Of a stretch of 22,268 nucleotides of DNA, positions 7,785-14,095 are shown piece after piece (positions within the stretch are counted from its first letter, which is position 1; the number at the start of each line of letters is the position of its first letter). The DNA comes from WRCA01 sp964587855 (lineage in GTDB: Bacteria; Pseudomonadota; Alphaproteobacteria; Rs-D84). The translations under genes and the position numbers were made by a program. The stretch spans positions 1 through 22,268 of the forward strand of contig CAZPLT010000011.1 in NCBI GenBank assembly GCA_964587855.1, written 5' to 3'. The notes beneath the pieces were generated by a model. The model was not told the DNA's origin and did not search any database. It was given only the letters and a program-made list of their open reading frames with translations.

Positions 7785-8100
7785 AAGCTTCGGATTGCTG
7801 TTGTTCCTTTTTTATATTTTCTGATCCATTTGATGATACTACAGATGTCCATTTAGGATAATCATCATTTTTTGATGCATTATTTTCCCAATTTAATGCT
7901 TGGAGATTTGACAATGAATCTGTTCCGCCTTTATTGATTGGTTTTTTATGATCAATCTCCCAACCTTCTTTATTGTTGCGATTACCATATTCAGACCATT
8001 TCATCCAAGCGCCAGCTTTATCTCTCTGAAACTCACTAGAAGAGTTCCATACGGCTTTTTTGATTTCTTCTGAGAAACCTTCTTTTTTAAAATCAAACAT
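7783..8100 (-). CDS. HNH-type endonuclease domain protein
   Basis: A 105-residue protein with an HNH core: GWEIDHKKPINKGGTD at 46-61 (D50, H51), then NLQALNWENNASKND at 65-79, where an Asn and K77 complete the zinc-less short HNH pattern. The preceding GAWMKWSEYGN segment (30-40) is usual in this small group. An AAGGA ribosome site lies 7 nt before the ATG. HNH proteins of this size occur in phages and mobile elements as homing-like or packaging-linked nucleases; which role applies here is unknown. No terminase genes lie nearby. The C-terminal 20 residues are polar and disordered (EQQQSEA end). Transcription is towards the left end of the element, opposite to the restriction genes. Confidence 0.78.
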   Translation of the reverse strand: MFDFKKEGFSEEIKKAVWNSSSEFQRDKAGAWMKWSEYGNRNNKEGWEIDHKKPINKGGTDSLSNLQALNWENNASKNDDYPKWTSVVSSNGSENIKKEQQQSEA

Positions 8101-8138
8101 AATTTTTTCCTTTATTTCTATGTTATTTATTTTTTACA

Positions 8139-8167
8139 TTTACAACAGATAAAAAATCTGTTATAAT
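8139..8167 (+). promoter_or_regulatory. Strong plus-strand promoter with a dyad in its spacer
   Basis: TTTACA (8139-8144), 17 bases and TATAAT (8162-8167) make a near-consensus promoter. An inverted repeat, AACAGAT (8144-8150) and ATCTGTT (8156-8162) around five A, fills the spacer exactly and would let a repressor block RNA polymerase. No plus-strand gene follows; a terminator hairpin comes about 20 bp later. Confidence 0.6.
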
Positions 8168-8187
8168 CCATCCAGCATTTTAGATAA

Positions 8188-8224
8188 GGGGCTAGACTAT
8201 TTGTCTAGTCCCTTTCTTTTATTT
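8188..8224 (+). terminator. Plus-strand terminator right after a promoter
   Basis: GGGGCTAGAC (8188-8197), loop TATTT and GTCTAGTCCC (8203-8212) form a 10-bp stem with one G-T pair, followed by TTTCTTTTATTT. On the minus strand the same hairpin has an A-C mismatch and a poor T-run, but it also lies just beyond the stop of the 50-residue gene and may serve it. Confidence 0.7.
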
Positions 8225-8371
8225 GCGTTTGCCGCCGCAATGACCGCAACCGCCACGTTGAGATAATGCACTAGCTGCAGCACTCTTGCTGGCAGCCGAA
8301 GTATTACCACTACGCAACACATACGATGCTTTTGATGCCGCTTTCGCTGATGTTGTTCTGCATAATGTCAT
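8219..8371 (-). CDS. Small Ser/Ala-rich protein with a CGHCGG tail
   Basis: A 50-residue ORF with an excellent ribosome site (GGAGG, four bases, ATG) and a hairpin after its TAA. It begins MTLCRTTSAKAASKAS, continues with a Ser/Ala/Lys-rich stretch (TSAASKSAAASALSQR) and ends in GGCGHCGGKRK. The helix-forming Ala/Ser segment resembles small uncharacterised proteins with a TSK.AS.AS..LR ... SAA.SALSQ pattern that I have seen in many bacteria. The C-terminal C-x-x-C could bind a metal or be redox active. It heads the minus-strand group with the HNH gene, 118 bp upstream of it. The function is unknown. Confidence 0.72.
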   Translation of the reverse strand: MTLCRTTSAKAASKASYVLRSGNTSAASKSAAASALSQRGGCGHCGGKRK

Positions 8372-8571
8372 TCTCGCCTCCTATATAATTTGTATTGCCG
8401 TCATTTCTAACAACAAGAGGGTTATACCTTGAAAAAATGCGGCTCAAAACTTATATTTCTGCCAGGTTTTAACCGAATCAATTTCTCGCTCACGATTATA
8501 GTAATTTACCCTGCAGAAATCAAGCAAATAAAATACATCCATTTAATTTGTTTTAAAGACGCGAATAAAAC

Positions 8572-8600
8572 TTGATTTGTACGATTATATTTTTTATGAT
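8572..8600 (+). promoter_or_regulatory. Promoter of the S24 repressor gene
   Basis: TTGATT (8572-8577), 17 bases and TATGAT (8595-8600) lie 36 bp before the repressor start. The 264 bp between this gene and the divergent 50-residue gene would also hold that gene's promoter; no further structure is obvious there. Confidence 0.65.
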
Positions 8601-8635
8601 ACAGTGTCAAGAGAATGATGGAGAAGGAATAAAAA

Positions 8636-9229
8636 ATGATACAGACTGACATTTTATCACTGCTGGAAAAGCACGCCAACCTATCGCTTACTGATATTGC
8701 ACGTGATATAGACGCCTCAAACACGCCTATTGTGCTTTATCATCTACGACGCATGGTTGCACAAGGCAAGATTCGCAGAAATGAAGATAAGACATACAGT
8801 TTTGTAGATGTTGACGGACTTGATGTGGTGCCAATCACTTATATCGGACATGCAAAAGCCGGAGCTGATGACAGATTTATAGATGAAAATGGAATAACCT
8901 CATTTCCTGTTCAGACAACAAAAATTAGGCACAACCCCAGTGATCTGATTTTAGTATCCGTAGATGGAGATTCTATGGAAACAACGTTTCATGACAAAGA
9001 TTTATTGATGTTTAAGAAATATGCTATCGGAGAATATCCAAAAGATGATGAAATTATATTGGCGCGATTTAATGACGGCGTAAAAATAAAACGATTCCAT
9101 TTATACAGAGATCACGCAGGAAATCTAAATGGACAATTGGTTTCTGATAACGACAAATACGCAATAATTCCTGTTGATGACGACAACTTTACACCGATTG
9201 CCAAATTTGTTCGTAATATGAACGAATAA
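8636..9229 (+). CDS. LexA-like S24 family repressor
   Basis: A 197-residue protein with an N-terminal winged-helix region (about 1-58: LTDIARDIDASNTPIVLYHLRRM, then a wing) and a C-terminal S24 peptidase fold. The self-cleavage apparatus looks complete: Ala75-Gly76 as the cleavage site (HAKAG), S113 in DGDSM as nucleophile and K152 in VKIKRF as base. Such proteins bind operators as dimers and cleave themselves when RecA filaments form after DNA damage. A GGAGAAGGA ribosome site and a good promoter precede it. The place, divergent to the small genes and upstream of the replication and integration genes, suits the master repressor of the element. The wing-type N-terminus differs from the phage cI type and is nearer to LexA. 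The operator sequence is not proven; the dyad at 8144-8162 is a candidate. Confidence 0.85.
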   Translation: MIQTDILSLLEKHANLSLTDIARDIDASNTPIVLYHLRRMVAQGKIRRNEDKTYSFVDVDGLDVVPITYIGHAKAGADDRFIDENGITSFPVQTTKIRHNPSDLILVSVDGDSMETTFHDKDLLMFKKYAIGEYPKDDEIILARFNDGVKIKRFHLYRDHAGNLNGQLVSDNDKYAIIPVDDDNFTPIAKFVRNMNE

Positions 9230-9296
9230 TGCCTACTTTATTTAATAATTTTCCAAATTTCACTAAATTGTTCTACCGATGTACAGATAAAAAAAT

Positions 9297-10064
9297 ATGA
9301 AAAAATATCCGATTGAATTTATAAAATCAATTTCTGGTCAAATTCAAATAATTCGTGATTTTGTCCCAGAACCCAAACCAAATTTCGAAAACAAAGACGA
9401 AGATATTTTTCAATTCACTATATGGAATCTATATGAAAGGGTTTGCGAAGGAATAAAGTCATTTCTTATTTTATTTGACAATAAGCGTTTCTATGAATCA
9501 TCTATAATAATTGGTCATGCTCTAGAAACCTGTGCAATATTGAGTTATATTAAAGATAATGAAACTAAAACCAAGCAAAACGAAAATTGCAACAAATACA
9601 TTGCTCGCAATCTTATAGGTATGTTGATTGAAGACCTTAAGATAAATCAAAATCTTGAGAAAGATTCTGTATGGAATGCGTATAATGGATGGTTACACTT
9701 ATTTACAAGTTATGGATTTACTATTATAAAAGATAAGAAAAATCATACCGGGATTTTTGAAAAACTCAAAATTCGCGAGGGTATGAATTCCGAAAAAATC
9801 AAATTATTAGAAAAAAATTATGACCCACCACATATAGAAGAATACATACAACTTTTTTCAGCTAAACTAGATGGTGCGGATGAAGAAAAATTTATACGAT
9901 TTTACTTAAAATATTGCGGACTAAAACATAGCAATATCCTGGATTGCTTAGAAGGTGAAATCCAGGATTATCAGATTGAAGATCTTATAATAACTGCATG
10001 TATGATTATAACATATCTAAGTATGTCTAAACTGGAACCTTATCAACACCCAGCTGGTATATAA
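9297..10064 (+). CDS. Hypothetical helical protein of the element
   Basis: A 255-residue soluble protein, 67 bp after the repressor gene and without a clear Shine-Dalgarno site. It is mostly helical, with segments such as FTIWNLYERVCEGIKSFLILFDNKRFYESSIIIGHALETC in outline (about 41-80) and a late motif FYLKYCGLKHSN (202-213). The layout recalls the DUF5677-like/HEPN-like proteins that occur in phage-defence loci, but no clear R-x4-6-H HEPN motif is present. I do not assign a family. Its position between a phage-type repressor and the replication genes is one where satellites often carry defence or lysogeny-conversion genes. Base composition is AT-rich like the restriction genes. Defence is a guess only. 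Confidence 0.7.
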   Translation: MKKYPIEFIKSISGQIQIIRDFVPEPKPNFENKDEDIFQFTIWNLYERVCEGIKSFLILFDNKRFYESSIIIGHALETCAILSYIKDNETKTKQNENCNKYIARNLIGMLIEDLKINQNLEKDSVWNAYNGWLHLFTSYGFTIIKDKKNHTGIFEKLKIREGMNSEKIKLLEKNYDPPHIEEYIQLFSAKLDGADEEKFIRFYLKYCGLKHSNILDCLEGEIQDYQIEDLIITACMIITYLSMSKLEPYQHPAGI

Positions 10065-10084
10065 ATTCCTATCTAAGACATTTG

Positions 10085-10112
10085 TTGAAATCTTGATTTT
10101 TGTGTTTATACT
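10085..10112 (+). promoter_or_regulatory. Promoter of the DUF6362-like gene
   Basis: TTGAAA (10085-10090), 16 bases and TATACT (10107-10112) lie about 40 bp before the ATG at 10152, with an AAGGGG ribosome site in between. Confidence 0.55.
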
Positions 10113-10151
10113 TTTTATTCAATAAGAAACATCTAAACACAAGGGGCGATA

Positions 10152-10562
10152 ATGAGCGCGGTAAAATATACTCGGGCGCACGTTGAGGAAGTTTTGACAA
10201 ATGCGGTTCGCTTTGCAATTAAATTGGCGCCCAATGATTCGCGTAAAAATAAAATACTGAACCAACAATGGTCGGATGATTGTTCTGTGCGCTGGGAATG
10301 GTTTTTATCCGTGGTTGTGCTGGCAGAAATAAAATTTAAACCAACTATGTATATCCCTTTGGATTATTACAATGAACTTTATTTGGTTTTAACCAAATGG
10401 CTGGATTCAGTTGATAGCGTTATTGACCGCAAGTTGCTTATCCTGCACGCATGCGATGTTTCAATGAGCCGTATTGGAAAAATTATCGGAATGAATCGCC
10501 AAACCGCCAGTCGTCGCCATACGCGCGCATTAGATGCGTTGGTTTGGAAACTTAATCACTAA
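10152..10562 (+). CDS. DUF6362-like HTH protein
   Basis: A 136-residue protein with AAGGGG upstream of its ATG. The N-terminal part has helices with conserved-looking WEWF (48-51) and the C-terminal part has a helix-turn-helix similar to sigma-factor region 4 (about 104-128: SMSRIGKIIGMNRQTASRRHTRALDAL). This matches my memory of the DUF6362 family in alphaproteobacterial phages and plasmids, where it sits among early regulators. I infer a DNA-binding regulator. It is followed by 151 bp holding two TGTCGCAAA boxes (near 10583 and 10639) ahead of the AlpA-like gene. Those could be its own operators, but that is unproven. Confidence 0.72.
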   Translation: MSAVKYTRAHVEEVLTNAVRFAIKLAPNDSRKNKILNQQWSDDCSVRWEWFLSVVVLAEIKFKPTMYIPLDYYNELYLVLTKWLDSVDSVIDRKLLILHACDVSMSRIGKIIGMNRQTASRRHTRALDALVWKLNH

Positions 10563-10713
10563 AATATACTATTTTACCAAGTTGTCGCAAAAATGTGCGC
10601 CGACGAAAACTCCCCATTTTTCCGCATAATACAAAACTGTCGCAAAGTCGTGCATTTCGCGCGGCTTTTTTCTTGCCTATATTTCTGGATATAAAAACCC
10701 AATGGAGTAAAAA

Positions 10714-10917
10714 ATGACAGAAATATTGAAAAGAGATGATTATTTTACCGAACGCGAGTTTGCGGAACTATGGGGAGTAAAGCGCAACACTTTACAAAAA
10801 TGGCGCAGTAATGGCGTCGGCCCAAAATACATCAAGCGCGTTGGACGCATAATTTATCGCAAGACAGACATCGCAGAATTCGAGCGTACACAAACCCGCA
10901 CCAGCACACGAAAATAA
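10714..10917 (+). CDS. AlpA/excisionase-type HTH protein
   Basis: A 67-residue protein with the usual form of small MerR-like winged HTH proteins: YFTEREFAELWGVKRNTLQKWRSNGVGPKYIKRVGRIIYRK in outline, where the first helix pair reads DNA and the GPKYIK-to-IYRKTDI part is the wing. An AATGGAG ribosome site precedes it. Members act as excisionases or as activators of integrase genes (AlpA). It lies 16 bp before the DUF6291-like gene and is probably in one transcript with it. A second protein of the same type is at 11733; which of the two works in excision cannot be told. Confidence 0.82.
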   Translation: MTEILKRDDYFTEREFAELWGVKRNTLQKWRSNGVGPKYIKRVGRIIYRKTDIAEFERTQTRTSTRK

Positions 10918-10933
10918 TAAAAAGGGGGATGTT

Positions 10934-11509
10934 GTGAAACGTCTGTTAGATCCAAAATTATCATTGCTGGTCGCGTCGCTTTCGGCGGAAGATTGCAAAG
11001 ATTTATTCTTGGCGATTTTGGAATATCCTGATCGTGAATGCAGTGTGCCAATATGGCCATTTGTAAAAGTTCTTTTGGACGAAGACGAAGTTAAATACAA
11101 AGACAAGTGTCGGCGTCTTGCTGAAAACAGAATGAAAAGTCGCGTATCAAATACAAATCAAGATGATATCACAATGATTTCAGACGCAACAGCAAAGCAA
11201 GAAAGCAAAGTGCAATTTCAAAACAATACAATAGAACAAAGCAATACAATGCGCCGTATGGCGGCTGATAACCTTATTAAAAATTTTTCAAATGCTTTCA
11301 GTCCTTACCGTATGTGCAAATTTACAATAGACAAAGAATTTTCATTGGCAGAAATTATAAAGCGCAATCCTTCACTTGCACAAGAGTTTTCAAAGTTTTC
11401 ATCCGAACATTTGGCGGCAGCGCAAGAATCATTAAAACGCAAATGCTTTGGTGAAAGGAAAACAATAACCCAATTACTGGGATGGATAAATCAAGAGGGT
11501 AAATTTTGA
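10934..11509 (+). CDS. DUF6291-like replication-region protein
   Basis: A 191-residue protein starting with GTG after AAGGGGG. Residues 15-70 (SLSAEDCKDLFLAILEYPDRE, then IWPFVKVLLDEDEVKYKDKCRRLAENRMKSR in outline) follow the pattern of DUF6291-type proteins, found in phage and element replication regions: a helical LF.AIL.Y segment, then I...LD.D..KY...C..L.ENR. The middle (about 75-110) is polar and disordered, and the C-terminal 80 residues are helical and basic. I infer a replication initiation or loader role, as in similar proteins of phages and satellites. No nuclease or helicase motif is seen. The gene ends at TGA 11507-11509, just before the operator region at 11608-11709. Confidence 0.65.
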   Translation: MKRLLDPKLSLLVASLSAEDCKDLFLAILEYPDRECSVPIWPFVKVLLDEDEVKYKDKCRRLAENRMKSRVSNTNQDDITMISDATAKQESKVQFQNNTIEQSNTMRRMAADNLIKNFSNAFSPYRMCKFTIDKEFSLAEIIKRNPSLAQEFSKFSSEHLAAAQESLKRKCFGERKTITQLLGWINQEGKF

Positions 11510-11607
11510 AAAATAAAAAATATTTAGGTACTTTGACAGGATTCTGTTTCAGGGGTAAAGGCGACCGCGACGCAAATACAGTCAATGTAATTTCTATTTT
11601 GGTTACC

Positions 11608-11709
11608 GGTTTCCATTTTATTATAACTATCAGAAATCAGGGAATTTTTTTAACAACAAAAATGGAAACTTTCCAATTTGGTTTCCATTTTCAAAGTGGA
11701 AAGTTTCCA
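11608..11709. promoter_or_regulatory. TGGAAA-N-TTTCCA operator cluster
   Basis: Two odd-length palindromes, TGGAAACTTTCCA (11663-11675) and TGGAAAGTTTCCA (11697-11709), lie 34 bp apart. Half sites TTTCCA occur at 11610-11615 and near 11682-11687, and GGTTTCCATTTT is present twice. They fill the region just upstream of the small AlpA-like gene at 11733, so a dimeric repressor or activator probably controls it, and perhaps the integrase after it. Confidence 0.7.
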
Positions 11710-11732
11710 CTATTTAACCCAAGGAGAAAACA

Positions 11733-11912
11733 ATGAACGATGAAAAATTGATGACGACAAAACAGGTTTCTGAATACATCGGAATCGCCGTTTCAACATT
11801 ATTGCTGTATCGGGCAATGGGCACGGGGCCGAAATATATCAAGATACTGCAACGTCTGGTGCGGTATGAAAAACGCGATGTAGACACCTGGCTGAGCGAA
11901 CAGAAAAAATAA
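11733..11912 (+). CDS. Second AlpA/excisionase-type HTH protein
   Basis: A 59-residue ORF with an AAGGAG ribosome site six bases before its ATG. The sequence reads MNDEKLMTTKQVSEYIGIAV, then STLLLYRAMGTGPKYIKILQ, then a wing (RLVRYEKRDVDTWLSEQ). This is the standard form of small winged HTH proteins: a T-x-x-x-V/A-x-x-x-G-I first helix, a GPKYIK turn and a final DVDTWL. It lies 75 bp before the integrase ATG on the same strand, the usual place of an excisionase/directionality factor. It shares GPKYIK with the protein at 10714 but is otherwise different. The repeated TGGAAA palindromes upstream suggest tight control. I favour this copy as the excisionase because of its position. Confidence 0.82.
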   Translation: MNDEKLMTTKQVSEYIGIAVSTLLLYRAMGTGPKYIKILQRLVRYEKRDVDTWLSEQKK

Positions 11913-11934
11913 TTCGTATGCAACGCGTTTTTTT

Positions 11935-11980
11935 GCTGGCATTTAATTTTTGTTCCGGCAGATTGTTTGAAAACCAAAGG
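11935..11980 (+). promoter_or_regulatory. Integrase leader dyad and ribosome site
   Basis: GCTGG (11935-11939), 15 bases and CCGGC (11955-11959) can pair, and AGATTG follows. CAAAGG (11975-11980) stands seven bases before the ATG at 11988. This spacing selects the ATG at 11988 over an in-frame TTG at 11967. The same arrangement precedes the DUF3768 gene at 2943-2992. Confidence 0.55.
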
Positions 11981-11987
11981 CATAATT

Positions 11988-13205
11988 ATGGCGACATTAT
12001 ATTTCAAAAAACTGCTGACCGACAATTATATTCGCGGGTTAAAAGCCGCAACAGACCTGCAAATTACCGATGAAGCAGTCGCCGGATTACAACTAAGATA
12101 TTCGTCCATAACTGGCCGCAAGATTTTTTATCTTTGGTATCGGCTGCGCGGAACATGGAAGCAAAGAAATTTGAAACTTGGGACTTACGAACATATCGCG
12201 ACTATTTCAGAATTTCGCCGCAAGGCAATGAAATACAAAGAAGAAATCTTTGAAGGCAAAGATCCGCAAACAGAATTGCGCGTCCGCGCCAAAGACGCAA
12301 TCGTAAAAGAATCCAGACGCAAGAAAGTCAAAGACCTGACACCATTATTTTTAGAAAAACACTGTAAATGCAATAATCGCCCCAGAACCTATACTTCGCA
12401 TGAATGCTTGATACGAATACACGTAAATCCAATCATTGGTGACAGACATATTGACGAAGTTGATTTGCCATTCTTACAAGATTATTATGATAAATTGCGC
12501 GACACAAAAACCATTCAGATTGCTGATCATACATTTCGCGTAATTTCTACTTTTTTGAATTGGTGCGAAAAGTATAATTATCGCGCAATGAATTCTAATC
12601 CATGCCATTTGGTGCAAAAAGCCAAAGCTCAGAAAATGAAGCATACGGTCTTATCAACTGGCGATTATCAAAAATTATTCGCAGCATTTGATGAAGCAAT
12701 AATAAAGCAAATTTACGCACCCCAGGCAGTGCTGGCATTAAAAACATTAGCACTGACCGGATGTCGCGCGGGCGAAATCACAAACTTGGAACACGATGAG
12801 ATAGATTTAAAAAATGGATATTTGCATTTGAAAAAACGCAAGACAGACTCGTTTAATGTTCCGCTGGGGGATGAAGCCATTATTGTTTTACGTGAAGCGC
12901 TGGCTATTTGTAAAAGCGACAAATGGGTGTTTCATTCGCCCCAAGACAAGGATAAGCCGCTGGTAGATTTGCGCCGCGCGTTCTGGTGGTCGCTGGAACA
13001 TGCGGGGTTGCAAAAAATGCGAATCCATGATTTACGACACAGTTTTGCAAGTATGGCAACAAATATCGGCGAAGACATTAGAATGTTGAAAGATGTTTTG
13101 GGACATACAAAAATAACGACAACGGAAATATATGCGCATACAGACGATCAAAAATTGCGTCAAACCGCAACAAATACGGCCGCCGCGATACTTAGAAAAA
13201 ATTAG
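11988..13205 (+). CDS. int: Tyrosine recombinase integrase
   Basis: A 405-residue phage-type integrase. The N-terminal part (about 1-95) is the arm-binding DUF4102-like domain, with FYLWYRLRGTWKQRNLKLGTY as the usual strand. The core-binding domain (about 115-210) follows. The catalytic domain has R260 (TGCRAGE), Lys in KKRKTDS (283-285), H347 and R350 (HDLRH), H373 (LGH) and Y382 (TTEIYAH), so all active residues are present. It would join attP with the anticodon loop of tRNA-Arg(UCU). The start at ATG 11988 is preferred because CAAAGG stands at the right distance. The gene lies about 0.9 kb from the right end; between them are the replacement tRNA and a membrane protein, an uncommon order, since integrases normally abut the attachment site. 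Confidence 0.93.
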   Translation: MATLYFKKLLTDNYIRGLKAATDLQITDEAVAGLQLRYSSITGRKIFYLWYRLRGTWKQRNLKLGTYEHIATISEFRRKAMKYKEEIFEGKDPQTELRVRAKDAIVKESRRKKVKDLTPLFLEKHCKCNNRPRTYTSHECLIRIHVNPIIGDRHIDEVDLPFLQDYYDKLRDTKTIQIADHTFRVISTFLNWCEKYNYRAMNSNPCHLVQKAKAQKMKHTVLSTGDYQKLFAAFDEAIIKQIYAPQAVLALKTLALTGCRAGEITNLEHDEIDLKNGYLHLKKRKTDSFNVPLGDEAIIVLREALAICKSDKWVFHSPQDKDKPLVDLRRAFWWSLEHAGLQKMRIHDLRHSFASMATNIGEDIRMLKDVLGHTKITTTEIYAHTDDQKLRQTATNTAAAILRKN

Positions 13206-13207
13206 AA

Positions 13208-13236
13208 TTGATTTTTTATATAATTGCCTGTAAAAT
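13208..13236 (+). promoter_or_regulatory. Promoter of the element-borne tRNA-Arg
   Basis: TTGATT (13208-13213), 17 bases and TAAAAT (13231-13236, preceded by TG) begin just after the integrase stop. Predicted transcription start is near 13243, nine bases before the tRNA. The -35 is the same hexamer as in the host tRNA-Arg promoter at 14170-14175. Confidence 0.6.
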
Positions 13237-13251
13237 GGCAAGAATTTCAAT

Positions 13252-13328
13252 GTCCTCGTAGCTCAGCTGGATAGAGCAACAGATTTCTAATCTGTGGGTC
13301 GCAGGTTCGAATCCTGCCGGGGACACCA
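13252..13328 (+). tRNA. tRNA-Arg(UCU), complete, carried by the element
   Basis: All arms are intact: acceptor GTCCTCG with CGGGGAC (one T-G pair), D arm GCTC/GAGC, anticodon stem ACAGA/TCTGT with loop TTTCTAA (anticodon TCT), T arm GCAGG/CCTGC with loop TTCGAAT, discriminator A and encoded CCA; 77 nt in total. It decodes AGA and AGG. The acceptor stem and discriminator differ from the interrupted host gene (GCGCCCC, G), so it is not a simple copy, while the 15 bases of the anticodon arm are identical. It has its own promoter and lies inside the element boundaries, so it can replace the host tRNA broken by the insertion. Confidence 0.95.
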
Positions 13329-13348
13329 TTTTTTATAAGGATTCTCTC

Positions 13349-13897
13349 ATGGCAGATAATGATGACGCAATTATGAAAAATATCCGTGCCATGGAAAGCA
13401 TAAAAAATTTTGAACTTTCCCAGGAAACTAAATTTAGTATAAGAACTTTAATGTTATTATCAGCATTTGCTATTGGGGTCTTTCTGTTCAATATTAACCC
13501 AGATTTTTTCGGATATGGAAAATTAGAGCAACCAGATAAAAGATGGCCATTTGCATTATTTGTGCTTTTAACCACCATTGTTCAATTGTATGTAACTTGG
13601 AATCTTTACAAGAAAGATAAAAGTAGAAACAATATTTATAATTATATTTTCTATGATTTAAAAAACCAAATAAACGAGTTGCGCGACAAGATAAAAAAAT
13701 CTGGCGATGATAACAAGAAAATTCAAAATTATGAAGCTCAAATTAAATACAGAGAAGACTTTATCAAAACAAAACAACTAATAGATAATAAGATAAACGG
13801 AAAATATATTTTTTATTTAACTTGGATTTCTATCGGAATATCTTTTATCGCAGTGGCAAAAAATTTATTAGAAACATATAAAATTTGCATAGTATGA
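13349..13897 (+). CDS. Three-helix membrane protein with coiled coil
   Basis: A 182-residue protein whose ATG follows an AAGGA ribosome site and starts 20 nt after the CCA of the tRNA, with only six T between them, so both may share a transcript. Predicted membrane segments lie at about 31-50 (TLMLLSAFAIGVFLF), 67-87 (FALFVLLTTIVQLYVTW) and 153-172 (FYLTWISIGISFIAV). Between the second and third is a Lys/Asp/Asn-rich coiled coil of about 65 residues that would sit in the cytoplasm. The layout recalls small membrane effectors of defence systems (for example SLATT-type), but I cannot assign it to a family. It is the last gene before the right end of the element, a common cargo position. Confidence 0.78.
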   Translation: MADNDDAIMKNIRAMESIKNFELSQETKFSIRTLMLLSAFAIGVFLFNINPDFFGYGKLEQPDKRWPFALFVLLTTIVQLYVTWNLYKKDKSRNNIYNYIFYDLKNQINELRDKIKKSGDDNKKIQNYEAQIKYREDFIKTKQLIDNKINGKYIFYLTWISIGISFIAVAKNLLETYKICIV

Positions 13898-13934
13898 TCA
13901 TTATATTTTTATCTATGCTTATAAAACCGTAATA

Positions 13935-13965
13935 TGTAGCAAGGGTTTGTAGCAAATGTGTAGCA
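13935..13965. repeat. Right arm-type sites of the element
   Basis: TGTAGCA occurs three times at 13935-13941, 13948-13954 and 13959-13965, spaced 13 and 11 bp, and a degenerate TTGTAGC lies near 14045. The same box in the same orientation is found twice at the left end (2673-2690). This matches the arm-binding sites of lambda-type integrases on both attP arms. Confidence 0.72.
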
Positions 13966-14095
13966 TTTGCGTTGGTATTTATGATAGTTTGATAGATTTT
14001 AGTACAGATTTGAATTTTTTTGTTTTCACGCAAAACCGCGGAAATTGTAGCTTGTTAGGGGATGATGTATTTTGTTGTATCCTTGCCCCCGAGCC

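Noticed and set aside
7511..7786. 91-codon plus-strand frame opposite the 61-residue gene
   Set aside because: No ribosome site, it spans two hairpins, and it is antisense to a gene with good signals.
11506..11736. 76-codon plus-strand frame between the DUF6291-like and second AlpA-like genes
   Set aside because: It starts with TTG, has no ribosome site and runs through the TGGAAA palindromes and into the next gene's ribosome site. The 59-residue HTH gene in another frame is the better call.
13252..13328. Idea that the complete tRNA-Arg is the true integration target and marks an element boundary
   Set aside because: The tRNA is whole, its 5' end faces the integrase gene, no partial copy of its acceptor stem is found at the other end, and the arm-type boxes and 8-bp core repeats lie outside it.
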